Notes: generated by a model from the sequence alone, not told the origin. Shown: positions 9,208-18,473, numbered from the stretch's first letter. The stretch is DNA of 32,374 nucleotides from Maritimibacter sp. REDSEA-S28_B5 (GCA_001626765.1 LUOO01000088.1:3034-35407); one strand, 5' to 3'. Numbers and translations are program-made.

Positions 9208-9235
9208 TTGACATATTCAAACTAGTGAATATTAT
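9208..9235 (+). promoter_or_regulatory. Sigma-70 type promoter with SqrR/BigR-like operator for the rhodanese gene
   Basis: TTGACA (9208-9213) and TATTAT (9230-9235) are separated by 16 bases. The spacer is filled by the palindrome ATATTCAAACTAGTGAATAT (9213-9232), which contains ATTC-N8-GAAT, the operator consensus I recall for the persulfide-sensing ArsR-family repressor SqrR of Rhodobacter (related to BigR). Repressor bound here would block RNA polymerase. The gene downstream is a rhodanese, a typical target. Confidence 0.72.
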
Positions 9236-9309
9236 CGTCGCCAAGAGAAACAAGCCCCGTCGGCACAGACAGACACTGTTGCGAAAGGGGTTTTCGTAAG
9301 GATGTTGAT

Positions 9310-9672
9310 ATGTTCGGACTATTGGGCGGCCGTGCCGCCAAATCGGGCGTGAGCCCGCAGGAAGCGGTCGCGAAGGCCGCCGCCGGAGAGATCACCGTGG
9401 TCGACGTGCGCGACGCGGGTGAGCTTGCCGCATCGGGCAAGGCGAAGGGGGCGGTGCATATCCCGCTCGCCGTGATCCGGATGCAGGGCGATCCCAAGTC
9501 GCCGGATTTCAACCCCGCACTGTCCCTCGACAAGCCCGTGGCGGTCTACTGCGCCTCGGGTGGACGGTCCTCGATGGCCGCGCAGGTGCTCGCGGGCTAC
9601 GGCTTCGACGTGACCAACATCGGCGGCCTTGGTCATTGGCAGATGGCGGGCGGCGAGATCGTGCGCGCCTGA
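9310..9672 (+). CDS. Rhodanese-like sulfurtransferase
   Basis: Single-domain rhodanese of 120 residues that moves sulfane sulfur from persulfides or thiosulfate to an acceptor. Conserved landmarks are VVDVRDAGELAASGKAKGAVHIPL (residues 29-52) and the active-site loop YCASGGRSSMAA with the persulfide-carrying cysteine, followed by VTNIGGLGHWQMAGGEI. A short glycine-rich lead (MFGLLGGRAAKSG) precedes the domain and no export signal is evident, so it is probably cytoplasmic. It is a stand-alone gene behind a strong promoter that overlaps an SqrR-type operator, which implies induction by sulfide or persulfide stress. Confidence 0.93.
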   Translation: MFGLLGGRAAKSGVSPQEAVAKAAAGEITVVDVRDAGELAASGKAKGAVHIPLAVIRMQGDPKSPDFNPALSLDKPVAVYCASGGRSSMAAQVLAGYGFDVTNIGGLGHWQMAGGEIVRA

Positions 9673-9731
9673 GGGGTGGTCTGGCGGATGTGACAGAGAG
9701 CGGGCCTTCGGGTCCGTTTTCTCGGTTTCGA

Positions 9732-9806
9732 ATTTTGCTTGCGCAAAATCCGATCCGTTGGGGGAGGCTCTGCCTCCCCCAAACCCCCACCGGGATATTT
9801 ATGAAC
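9732..9806. repeat. Rhodobacterales-type intergenic palindromic element, copy 1
   Basis: A perfect 11-base stem TTGGGGGAGGC / GCCTCCCCCAA (9758-9782, loop TCT) is preceded by a small AT-rich hairpin (TTTTGC TTGC GCAAAA, about 9733-9748) and followed by a tail CGGGATATTTATGAACCAGA. The same stem-plus-tail architecture recurs at 12646-12700. It lies between the convergent rhodanese and DUF1330 genes and may act as their terminator. Confidence 0.7.
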
Positions 9807-9824
9807 CAGAGAAGGATGGACCGC

Positions 9825-10253
9825 TCATCCGAAGCCGCCGCTGGCCTTGCCGGGCTCCATGCGGATAAGGCGGCTGGTGTCCACGGCGGCCTGACGATGG
9901 GCAATGGCGGCGCGGTAGGCAAGGTCCTTGATCATGGTAACGAAAGCCTCGGCTTCCGGGTATTCAGCGATGAAACAGAGGTCCCAGTGTTCCTCCGACG
10001 GGCCGATGAGCATGAATTCCATCCGGCCGGACCAGACGATGCGCCCGCCGACGGCGGCGAAAACCGGGGCGCTTTCATGGGAGTAGGCCCTGTAGGCCTC
10101 GGCCCCGGTGAAGCCCTCCGTGGCGTTGCGGCCGTCGGCGTAAACGGCCCGGTCGCGCAGTTTGACGAGATTGAGCATTTGGATCGGGCCCGCGCGGTCA
10201 ATGGCGCGGAAACGGGTGAAGGCGTCGCCTTCAAAGCCGGTATGGCGGGTCAT
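9825..10253 (-). CDS. DUF1330 domain protein
   Basis: Protein of 142 residues. The start at 10253 (MTRHTGFEG) follows GGGAGGACCAG, a good ribosome binding site; the longer in-frame form would begin inside the trigger-factor terminator. The pattern AGPIQMLNLVKLRD...YRAYSHESAPVFAAVGGRIVWSG...ERWD-like LCFIAEYPEAEAFVTMI is the ferredoxin-like fold of DUF1330 / dimeric alpha-beta barrel proteins, with the conserved glycine-arginine GGRIVW segment. These are small cytoplasmic proteins of unknown biochemical role. It lies downstream of tig on the same strand but is separated by a terminator. Confidence 0.82.
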   Translation of the reverse strand: MTRHTGFEGDAFTRFRAIDRAGPIQMLNLVKLRDRAVYADGRNATEGFTGAEAYRAYSHESAPVFAAVGGRIVWSGRMEFMLIGPSEEHWDLCFIAEYPEAEAFVTMIKDLAYRAAIAHRQAAVDTSRLIRMEPGKASGGFG

Positions 10254-10292
10254 CTGGTCCTCCCTTTCGGGCCACCCTACCCCCGGAATTGC

Positions 10293-10319
10293 AAAAGGCC
10301 GGCCCTGGGGACGGCCTTT
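10293..10319 (-). terminator. Intrinsic terminator of tig
   Basis: Arms AAAGGCCG (10294-10301) and CGGCCTTT (10312-10319) form an 8-base stem with a 10-base loop. On the minus strand it ends in TTTT, 20 bases after the tig stop codon. Confidence 0.8.
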
Positions 10320-10340
10320 CACGCAACGTAAGTACCGGGC

Positions 10341-11672
10341 TTACGCTTCGTCGAGCGCGTCCACGGCTTTCTGAAGGTCGTCTTTCGAGACCTCTTTCTC
10401 GGTCACCTTGGCCTGGGCGGCGATGTGATCGACGACCTTGTCCTCGAAAAGCGGCGCCTGGATCTGCTGGCGCATCTGCGAGTTCTGCTGGACGAAGTCG
10501 AAGAAAGCGCGTTCCTGACCGGGATACTGGCGAGCCTGCTGCATCACGGCCTGGGTGAACTCGGCGTCGGTCACCTGCACCTCGGCCTTGCGGCCCACTT
10601 CGGCGAGCAGGAGGCCAAGACGCACGCGGCGCTCGGCGAGCTTTTTCGCCTCGTCCGAAACCTCGATTTCCGGGTGGTCATGGCCCTGCACGTCGGGGTT
10701 TTCCTCGTGCCAGAGCTGGTGGGCGATCTGGTTCGCCTCGGCATCGACGAGCGAGGGCGGAAGGTCGAAAGAAACCTTGCCGTCGAGCGCGTCGAGCAGG
10801 CCACGCTTCATCACGGCGCGCGCGGCACCGGCATATTCGGCTTCGAGCCGCTCGGCCACCTGCGCCTTGAGCGCGGCGAGGTCCTCGGCACCGTATTTCT
10901 GGGCCAAATCGTCGTTGATCTCGGCGGGCTTGGGTTCCTTCACGGCCTTGATCGTGCAGGTGAAGGTCGCTTCCTTGCCCGCAAGGTTTTCGGCACCGTA
11001 GTTTTCCGGGAAGGTCACGACGACATCTTTTTCCTCGCCTTCCTTCACGCCGACAAGCTGATCCTCGAAGCCGGGGATGAACTGGCCGGAGCCCAGAACG
11101 AGCGGGAAGTCCTCGGCCGCGCCGCCGTCAAAGGCTTCGCCGTCGACTTTGCCGAGGAAATCGAGCGTCACCTGATCGCCCTCTTTCGCTTTCGAACCCT
11201 TCTTGCGGTCTTCGAAGTTCTGCGCGTTCTCGGCAAGCGAGGCGAGCGCCTCGTCGATCTCGGCATCGGCGGCCTTCACGACGAGCTTTTCGAGCGCGAT
11301 GTCGGAGAGGTCGACCTCGGGGATTTCCGGCAGCGCTTCGTAAGTCATCTCGACCTCGACATCGTCGCCTTCTTTCCAGTTCTCGTTCGTCATCTTCACG
11401 TCGGGCTGCATGGCCGGACGGTCACCCGAGGTTTCGAAGTGATTGTTCATCGCGCCGTCGATGGCGTCCTGCATGGCTTCGCCCATGAGACGCTGGCCGA
11501 AGTTCTTCTTGAGCAGCGCCATCGGCACCTTGCCCTTGCGGAAGCCCTTCATCTCGATCTCGGGCTGGGCTTCGAGAAGTTTCTCGTTGACCTTGGCATC
11601 CAGATCGGCGGCGGGCACCACGATCTTGTAGCCGCGCTTGAGGCCTTCGTTCAGGGTCTCGGTGACGCTCAT
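10341..11672 (-). CDS. tig: Trigger factor, ribosome-associated chaperone and peptidyl-prolyl isomerase
   Basis: Full-length trigger factor of 443 residues, the usual size. The N-terminal ribosome-docking domain carries the signature GFRKGKVP (residues 43-50), which binds protein L23 at the exit tunnel. An FKBP-type isomerase domain follows at about residues 160-245 ([20 protein letters not shown] ... [17 protein letters not shown]). The C-terminal helical arm, rich in E, A, Q and K, fills the rest. It is monocistronic, with its own hairpin terminator. In many bacteria tig precedes clpP-clpX; that is not the case here. Confidence 0.96.
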   Translation of the reverse strand: MSVTETLNEGLKRGYKIVVPAADLDAKVNEKLLEAQPEIEMKGFRKGKVPMALLKKNFGQRLMGEAMQDAIDGAMNNHFETSGDRPAMQPDVKMTNENWKEGDDVEVEMTYEALPEIPEVDLSDIALEKLVVKAADAEIDEALASLAENAQNFEDRKKGSKAKEGDQVTLDFLGKVDGEAFDGGAAEDFPLVLGSGQFIPGFEDQLVGVKEGEEKDVVVTFPENYGAENLAGKEATFTCTIKAVKEPKPAEINDDLAQKYGAEDLAALKAQVAERLEAEYAGAARAVMKRGLLDALDGKVSFDLPPSLVDAEANQIAHQLWHEENPDVQGHDHPEIEVSDEAKKLAERRVRLGLLLAEVGRKAEVQVTDAEFTQAVMQQARQYPGQERAFFDFVQQNSQMRQQIQAPLFEDKVVDHIAAQAKVTEKEVSKDDLQKAVDALDEA

Positions 11673-11878
11673 GTTCGGTTCCTTCAGGTGTTATGGGCAA
11701 AGAGGGCACCCGGAAGGCACCCTGAAATTTTCACGCCCTTCTATGTGGGCGGGCGCTTGGGTGCAAGCGGGTTTCGCGGGGGCGGAACGCGGCATCCGGC
11801 GCCACACCTGGGCCGCCCGTCGCGGCCGCTTCGCGGTCAAGCAAGGCCCATGGATCGAAAGCATACGATCGGAAAAGT

Positions 11879-11962
11879 TGGTGCGGGTGAAGGGACTCGA
11901 ACCCCCACGCCAAAGGCGCCAGAACCTAAATCTGGTGCGTCTACCAGTTCCGCCACACCCGC
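11879..11962 (-). tRNA. tRNA-Leu, anticodon UAG
   Basis: Minus-strand cloverleaf: acceptor GCGGGTG pairs with CACCCGC, followed by an encoded ACCA end. The anticodon stem CCAGA/TCTGG holds loop TTTAGGT, giving anticodon TAG for CUA and related leucine codons. A long variable arm (CGCCTTTGGCG) and T loop TTCGAGT identify it as class II tRNA-Leu. Confidence 0.95.
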
Positions 11963-12050
11963 ATATGCGCCGATTTAGCACCAGTGCGCGGGGGATGCGA
12001 GGGGAACTGCGGCTAAAATGTGGAAATCTGTTTGGTGCTTAACGGAATCT

Positions 12051-12087
12051 AAGGTTAGCCTGTGAAAAAAGAATAACAGGCAACCTT
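12051..12087 (+). promoter_or_regulatory. Long hairpin just before the Hint-domain gene
   Basis: AAGGTTAGCCTGT and ACAGGCAACCTT pair over 12 bases with one bulged A, around an A-rich 12-base loop (12064-12075). It ends 14 bases before the ATG at 12102, so it sits in the leader or core promoter. There is no T tract after it, so it is not an obvious terminator; an operator or translational control element is possible. Confidence 0.5.
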
Positions 12088-12101
12088 GAGCAGGTATCCA
12101 C

Positions 12102-12611
12102 ATGACCCAGATCGTGACCTCCGTCGCGGCCGGCCAGTCCGTCCGCGTGTCGCTACCCCTTTGCCGGTCGGGGCTCGGCCTTGGCACCCCGGTGATGACC
12201 GCTGACGGGGCGCTGCCCGTCGAATTCATCGAACCGGGCGAGCGGGTCGTGACCTTCGACGCCGGAATGCAACGGCTCGACAGGATCACCGTGCGACTGG
12301 TCGCGGCCTGCGAAATGATCCGCATCCGGCCCTCGGTGCTGGACGACGATTACGGGCGCGACGTGGTGATCTCGGCGCGCCAGAAGCTCCTCATCCGCGA
12401 CTGGCGGGCCGAGGCACTGTTTGGCACGAAGGCCGCGCTGGTCGAGGCGCGCAGGCTGGCTGACGGGGCTTACATTGCGCGGATGCAAGGGCGCGCGCCG
12501 GTGCGACTGTTTCAGCTTCATTTTGCCGATGCTCAGCATGTGGTTCAGCTGGGTCAGGGGCTTATGGCGACTTCGGCGGCGATGCCGAGGAAGCGGGTCG
12601 TGGCGCATTAG
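12102..12611 (+). CDS. Hint-domain (Hedgehog/intein-like) protein lacking the usual catalytic cysteine
   Basis: Protein of 169 residues. Residues 24-62 (GLGLGTPVMTADGALPVEFIEPGERVVTFDAGMQRLDRI) align with the start of bacterial Hint domains (pattern C-x-x-x-GT-x-I-x-T-x-x-G-x-x-PV-x-x-x-x-x-GD-x-V-x-T). The later VISARQKLLIRDWRAEALFG and QLHFADAQHVVQL segments match the remaining Hint blocks. Where the self-splicing families have a nucleophilic cysteine, this protein appears to have glycine (about residue 24); its only nearby cysteine is C21. It is therefore probably not autoproteolytic. Rhodobacterales encode many such proteins; their role is unknown. No signal peptide is evident. Confidence 0.78.
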   Translation: MTQIVTSVAAGQSVRVSLPLCRSGLGLGTPVMTADGALPVEFIEPGERVVTFDAGMQRLDRITVRLVAACEMIRIRPSVLDDDYGRDVVISARQKLLIRDWRAEALFGTKAALVEARRLADGAYIARMQGRAPVRLFQLHFADAQHVVQLGQGLMATSAAMPRKRVVAH

Positions 12612-12645
12612 GTTTCTGTTCCTGGCTGCGCTAGGTTCCGACCCG

Positions 12646-12700
12646 CTGGAGGGGCTTTGCCCCTCCAGACCTCCCCAAAGTATTTATGAAGCAGTGAAGG
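12646..12700. repeat. Rhodobacterales-type intergenic palindromic element, copy 2
   Basis: A perfect 10-base stem CTGGAGGGGC / GCCCCTCCAG (loop TTT) is followed by ACCTCCCCAAAGTATTTATGAAGCAGTGAAGG, whose tail parallels that of copy 1 at 9783-9816 (GATATTTATGAACCAGAGAAGG). It lies between the convergent Hint-domain and Lrp genes. Confidence 0.7.
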
Positions 12701-12802
12701 AAATGCGGAGCGCCAGCATCACTAGGGACCCGTCCGCGCGCCTACGGAAAGTCCATTGATCCGGCGGTCGAAGCGCGGCGGGTCTGGCAAGGGAAGATGT
12801 TT

Positions 12803-13264
12803 CTAAAGAGGCAGTTGCGTCGTGAACTTGATCTCTTCCATGGACAGAAGCGCGGTCACGTTGAAAATCTTCACCTCGGAAATCAGCGCCTGGTAAAAGG
12901 TGTCATAGGCGCGGGCGTTGGCGACGCGGACCTTGAGGATGTAGTCGATCTCACCTGCGAGGCGGTGCGCCTCCATCACCTCGGGCCGGGCGCGCAGCGT
13001 TCTGAGGAAACGCTCCTGCCAATCGGCCTCATGTTCCGAGGTGCGGATCAGCACGAAAAAACAGGCCTCGAGCCCCAGCTTCTCGGCATCCACGATCACG
13101 GTCTGCGCGCCGATCACGCCCGCCTCGCGCATCTTGCGAATCCTGTTCCAGACCGGGGTCTTGGAGGACCCCACCTTGGCGGCGATCACGTCCAGCGACT
13201 GGCTCGCATCCTCTTGCAATTCCGCGAGGATTTTCCGGTCGATGTCATCGAGATGTGACGACAT
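12803..13264 (-). CDS. Lrp/AsnC family transcriptional regulator
   Basis: Protein of 153 residues, the typical family size. The N-terminal winged helix-turn-helix is clear (LDDIDRKILAELQEDASQSLDVIAAKVGSSKTPVWNRIRKMREAGVI, residues 5-52). The C-terminal ligand-binding and oligomerisation domain follows (FFVLIRTSEHE ... VMEAHRLAGEIDYILKVRVANARAYDTFYQ). It is transcribed divergently from the sulfur-assimilation operon and shares its 165-base upstream region, so it is a good candidate to control that operon. An amino acid, perhaps cysteine or a related compound, is the likely effector; this is inference from position. Confidence 0.93.
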   Translation of the reverse strand: MSSHLDDIDRKILAELQEDASQSLDVIAAKVGSSKTPVWNRIRKMREAGVIGAQTVIVDAEKLGLEACFFVLIRTSEHEADWQERFLRTLRARPEVMEAHRLAGEIDYILKVRVANARAYDTFYQALISEVKIFNVTALLSMEEIKFTTQLPL

Positions 13265-13299
13265 TCCTGTTTGCTCCTGTTTGGTGGGAGATCAGCCCA

Positions 13300-13316
13300 T
13301 TGCCGCCTTGCGGCAA
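13300..13316. promoter_or_regulatory. Short perfect palindrome between the Lrp regulator and the sulfur operon
   Basis: TTGCCGC and GCGGCAA with a 3-base spacer lie 36 bases upstream of the Lrp start and 114 bases before the DUF2849 gene. Position in a divergent regulatory region suggests an operator or a leader hairpin; the sequence does not identify the factor. Confidence 0.35.
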
Positions 13317-13429
13317 GAACAATCATCCTTATTCGCCCCGGCCACTGGTCGGATTTTGGGACAATGTTCTATATTAGAGGACAAGACAAGCCTGCAGGCT
13401 GCAGGCGCAGCAATTGGACGGAGACGACC

Positions 13430-13728
13430 ATGGCCAAACGGTTCCAGCCCGGTGTGATCAGCGCCAACGACCTGATCTCGGGCAAGGTGATCTACCTCGC
13501 CGCCAATGACAATTGGGTCGAGCGGCTCGAAGAGGGCGAACTCATCACCGACGAGGCGCGGGCCGACGCGCGGCTCGAACTGGCGCTCGGGCAGCCCGAG
13601 ATCGCCGTGGGTGCCTATGTCGCCCCGGCAGAGGCGACAGATACGGGCATCCGCCCGGCCCATTTCCGCGAAGATTTCCGCGCGACCGGCCCCTCGGCTC
13701 CGGCACGCAAATCCTGGGGGACCCTCTG

Positions 13729-13729
<1 letters not shown>
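13430..13729 (+). CDS. DUF2849 protein, first gene of the sulfite-reduction operon
   Basis: Protein of 99 residues. Start at 13430 (MAKRFQPGVISANDLISG) gives the usual N-terminus of this family; a longer in-frame form is unlikely. The segment ANDLISGKVIYLAANDNWVERLEEGELI is the conserved DUF2849 core. The family occurs next to siroheme sulfite reductase genes in alphaproteobacteria and is presumed to help that enzyme, though no activity is known. The stop overlaps the next start (TGATG). In many relatives a siroheme synthase gene (cysG) sits immediately upstream; here it is absent. Confidence 0.85.
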
Positions 13730-15376
<1,647 letters not shown>

Positions 15377-15387
<11 letters not shown>

Positions 15388-16102
15388 AGCCGTAGCATAT
15401 CCCGACCTTCACGACGCCGCCCGCCGGGTGAACGAAGGCTTTGAAAAGATGGACGCGCAGGGCGTGGTCGAGGCCGCGCTGACCGAGCACGGACATGTCG
15501 CGCTCGTGTCATCCTTCGGCACGGAATCCATCGTGCTGCTCGACATGGTGTCACGTGTGAATCAGGCCGCGCCGGTGCTGTTTCTGGAAACCGGGATGCT
15601 GTTTCCCGAGACGCTCGACTATCAGAAAGACGTGGCGCTCATCCTTGGGCTGACGAACGTGCAGATCGTGCGCCCCGCGCCCGAGGATTTGGCCGCCAAG
15701 GACCGTTTCGGTCGGCTGCACATGGCCAACACCGACGCCTGCTGCGACATCCGCAAGGTGCTGCCGCTTGAACGGGCGATCACACCCTTCGACGGCTGGA
15801 TCACCGGGCGCAAACGGTCGCATGGCGGACAGCGCGCGCAGCTCGACCTGGCCGAGGTCGAAGGCCACCGGATCAAGTTCAACCCGCTTGCTCATTGGTC
15901 GGGTGCCGAACTGCGCCAATACATGAAGGACCACGGTCTGCCCAATCACCCGCTGACCGCCAAGGGCTTTCAGTCCGTCGGGTGCGCCCCCTGCACCTCC
16001 GCCACCAAGCCCGGCGAAGACCCCCGTGCGGGGCGCTGGCGCGGATCGGACAAGGAAGAATGCGGTATCCACTTCATCGACGGAAAGGCGGTGCGCCAAT
16101 GA
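15377..16102 (+). CDS. cysH: Adenylylsulfate (APS/PAPS) reductase
   Basis: Reduces activated sulfate to sulfite with thioredoxin. 241 residues from an ATG that overlaps the sulfite reductase gene by 11 bases. The nucleotide-binding loop is SSFGTES (residues 45-51). The cysteine pairs C122-C123 and C203-x2-C206 are the ligands of the 4Fe-4S cluster found in APS-type reductases, and the catalytic cysteine is C229 in ECGIH. It therefore probably uses APS directly rather than PAPS. TGRKRSHGGQRAQL is the conserved arginine-rich substrate loop. The stop overlaps the next start (ATGA). Confidence 0.95.
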
Positions 16103-16527
16103 CCGATCAGAACCAGATTGTGACCGACGCGGGCTTTGCCCCCGACGATTTCGCCACCGGTTTCCTCGCGCTCGAGGGCGTGTCGGCGGGCGCGGGCTGC
16201 GACGACTGCGGGATCGACATCACACCCTCCGACGACCTGAATGCCCATCGCGACCTGCTGATGAAGGCCGGGGCGATCCGCATCTCCTTTGGCTCTTTCG
16301 CCGACGGGCGCGGCTTCACCACCGCCAAGCAGCTTCGGCTCATGGGCTTTACCGGGCGGCTGCGGGCCGGTGCGGGCCTCATTGCGGACCAATATGCCAT
16401 GGCGCGCCGGGCCGGATTCGACGAAGTCGAGATCACCCCGGCGCTGGCGGCGCGTCAGCCCGAGGACCAGTGGCTTTTCCGGGCCGACTGGCAGACCTAC
16501 GACCATCAGTCGCGGCTGCGCGGGTAG
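16099..16527 (+). CDS. DUF934 protein linked to sulfite reduction
   Basis: Protein of 142 residues, start ATGA-coupled to cysH. The core SDDLNAHRDLLMKAGAIRISFGSFADGRGFTTAKQLRLMGFTGRLRAGAGLIADQYAMARRAGFDEVEI is the DUF934 pattern, and DQWLFRADWQTYDHQSRLRG the typical end. The family always accompanies sulfite reductase genes in proteobacteria lacking CysJ and is thought to assist electron supply or assembly; no reaction is proven. C31 and C34 (GCDDCG) near the N-terminus form a C-x2-C pair that is not a general feature I can vouch for. Confidence 0.88.
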   Translation: MTDQNQIVTDAGFAPDDFATGFLALEGVSAGAGCDDCGIDITPSDDLNAHRDLLMKAGAIRISFGSFADGRGFTTAKQLRLMGFTGRLRAGAGLIADQYAMARRAGFDEVEITPALAARQPEDQWLFRADWQTYDHQSRLRG

Positions 16528-16596
16528 ACCCCGCGGCCCGATCTCCCTATACGCTCAGAGGAAAGGACGGGGTCCAGGCGGCCCCGGCGACCATTC

Positions 16597-17460
16597 ATGA
16601 ACGAAGTGACTCCCGTGACCGAAGCTCCGAAGCCCGACGCCCAGAAAACCGACGCGCCCAAGATCAAGCCCGTGCCCACTCTGCCCGACGCCCAGACCGT
16701 GACCGAGGTGAAACATTACACCGATCGGCTGTTTTCCTTCCGCTGCACGCGCCCCGCGACGATGCGGTTCCGCTCGGGCGAGTTCGTGATGATCGGCCTC
16801 ATGGGCGACAACGGCAAGCCGCTGCTGCGCGCCTATTCCATCGCCTCGCCCTCGTGGGACGAAGAGCTCGAGTTCTATTCGATCAAAGTTCAGGACGGCC
16901 CGCTGACCTCGAAACTCCAGCACATCCAGCCGGGGGATGAGATCATCCTGCGCCCGAAACCCGTGGGCACGCTGGTGCATGACGCGCTCCTGCCCGGCAA
17001 GCGCCTGTGGTTCTTTGCCACCGGCACCGGGTTCGCGCCCTTCGCCTCGCTCCTGCGCGAGCCGCAGACCTACGAGGATTACGACGAGGTCATCATCACG
17101 CACACCTGCCGGGAAGTGGGCGAGTTGACATATGGCCGCGAACTGATCGAGAGCCTGAAGACCGACGAACTTCTGCACGAACTGATGGGGCCGGATTTCC
17201 ACAAGAAAATCCGCTACTACCCCACGACCACCCGCGAAGAGAGCCCGAAGATGGGGCGGATCACTGACCTCATGCGTTCGGGCGAATGCTTTGCCGATCT
17301 GGGCGTGCCAGTCCTGAACAAGGACACCGACCGCGCGATGGTCTGCGGCAACCTCGCCTTCAACCTCGAGATCAAGGAAATGCTCGAAGGCTACGGGCTC
17401 GAGGAAGGTGCGAACAGCGATCCCAAGCATTACGTGGTCGAGAAAGCGTTTCTCGACTGA
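16597..17460 (+). CDS. fpr: Ferredoxin--NADP+ reductase
   Basis: Transfers electrons between NADPH and ferredoxin or flavodoxin. 287 residues. A proline- and lysine-rich lead of about 30 residues precedes the FAD domain, where RAYSIASPSWDEELEFYSIKV holds the FAD-binding R-x-Y-S motif. The NADP-binding half has FATGTGFAPFASLLRE and ITHTCREVGELTYGREL, and the protein ends YVVEKAFLD. It closes the sulfur operon 69 bases after the DUF934 gene and probably feeds sulfite reductase via ferredoxin, while also serving redox balance or oxidative-stress defence as in Rhodobacter. Confidence 0.94.
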   Translation: MNEVTPVTEAPKPDAQKTDAPKIKPVPTLPDAQTVTEVKHYTDRLFSFRCTRPATMRFRSGEFVMIGLMGDNGKPLLRAYSIASPSWDEELEFYSIKVQDGPLTSKLQHIQPGDEIILRPKPVGTLVHDALLPGKRLWFFATGTGFAPFASLLREPQTYEDYDEVIITHTCREVGELTYGRELIESLKTDELLHELMGPDFHKKIRYYPTTTREESPKMGRITDLMRSGECFADLGVPVLNKDTDRAMVCGNLAFNLEIKEMLEGYGLEEGANSDPKHYVVEKAFLD

Positions 17461-17484
17461 GGCTTGACCGGTATCGGACAGAAT

Positions 17485-17514
17485 AACGCCGCGCCCACCT
17501 GGACGCGGCGTTTT
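17485..17514 (+). terminator. Intrinsic terminator of the sulfur operon
   Basis: AACGCCGCG (17485-17493) pairs with CGCGGCGTT (17504-17512) and runs into TTTT, 24 bases after the fpr stop codon. Confidence 0.85.
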
Positions 17515-17546
17515 CATGTGCTTTCAGGTGTCTGACCTGCGCACCG

Positions 17547-18312
17547 TCATTCGGTCATGCCGAAGGCAGTCTTGATGTCCTCGATCACGGCGGGGACGAG
17601 GCCTGCGTCACCCTCGGTCTCGGCGATGGCCTGCGTCAGTTGCTCTTTCTGCGCGTCGCCAAGGTCCGATCCCTCGACCAGCGCGGTGACACGGTCGCGG
17701 TCCCAGCTATCGGGCGTCAGGTATTCGGTGATCCCCAGCGCATCTTCGGCAGCAGCCTGCGCTGTGTTCGCTGCGGAGACGGCGGCGTCGCGCGCGCCCT
17801 CGGCCGCTTCGGCAGCCTCGTCCGCCAAGGTGCTGGCTCCCTCGGCTGCGGCGTCAGCGGCGGCATTTGCAGCGTCCATGGCGCTCGCTGCCGCCTCTTC
17901 GGCCATCTCGGCCGACCCTTGGGCGGCCTCGGCAGCAGCCTCTGTCGCCGTCTCGGCCGCTTCGCCCGCCGCGTTGGCCGCCGCCTCTGCGGCCTCGGCG
18001 GCACCCTCTGCGGCCTCGGTCGCCGCGGCCTCTGCATCGCTGGCCATGCCTTGTATTTCGCCCGTCGCGTCTTCCGCGGCATCCTGCGCCGCCTGAGCGG
18101 CCTCTTCCGCGGCGCTGGAGGCCGCATCGGCGGCGCTCTCGGCAACCTCGCCCACGGACTGGGCGCTATCTCTTATACACATCTCCGACCGCGTCCGAGG
18201 CGGCGCCCTGCATTTCGGTCACGGCGGCATCGGTGTCGCCCCCATTCACCACCCAGAAGTAGCCGGCCCCGGCAATGATCAGAACGACGACCAGTGCAAT
18301 CAGTCCACGCAT
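17547..18312 (-). pseudogene. Membrane-anchored alanine-rich protein, interrupted by a 19-base adapter-like sequence
   Basis: Start at 18312 (MRGLIALVVVLIIAGAGYFWVV) follows GGAGGGAGTTACGTC. The first 22 residues are one membrane segment. Reading continues through GAASDAVG, then meets a 19-base block at 18184-18166 that ends in TAG. Dropping exactly those 19 bases gives 747 bases, a whole number of codons, and a continuous 248-residue protein: ...SDAVG then AQSVGEVAES. The rest is an alanine/glutamate heptad-like helix of about 130 residues and a C-terminal domain (TPDSWDRDRVTALVEGSDLGDAQKEQLTQAI). Probably an inner-membrane protein projecting a long helix into the periplasm; no known family recognised. 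The break is almost certainly technical, so the true gene is likely intact. Confidence 0.8.
18166..18184. other. Nextera/Tn5 mosaic-end-like sequence (probable sequencing-adapter contamination)
   Basis: CTATCTCTTATACACATCT matches the synthetic Tn5 mosaic end CTGTCTCTTATACACATCT at 18 of 19 positions. It differs from the natural Tn5 outer end at four positions, so it is not a native transposon end. It encodes the familiar contamination peptides MCIRDS and DVYKR in the flanking frames. Confidence 0.92.
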
Positions 18313-18473
18313 GACGTAACTCCCTCCATGAAACCCTGTTCGGTCAAGGACATGCGTTCGGCGGCGGCAAAGTTCAAGGGATCGGCTTCCTTTCCCTCGC
18401 CCGGCTCGGATTCCGCCTTGAAAGCCTGACCTCTCGCGCCTATTTTCGCGACCCGAACACCCTGCCACGACAC

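Noticed and set aside
18166..18184. A natural Tn5-family transposon end
   Set aside because: It matches the synthetic mosaic end much better than the natural ends, and there is no transposase, second end or target duplication.
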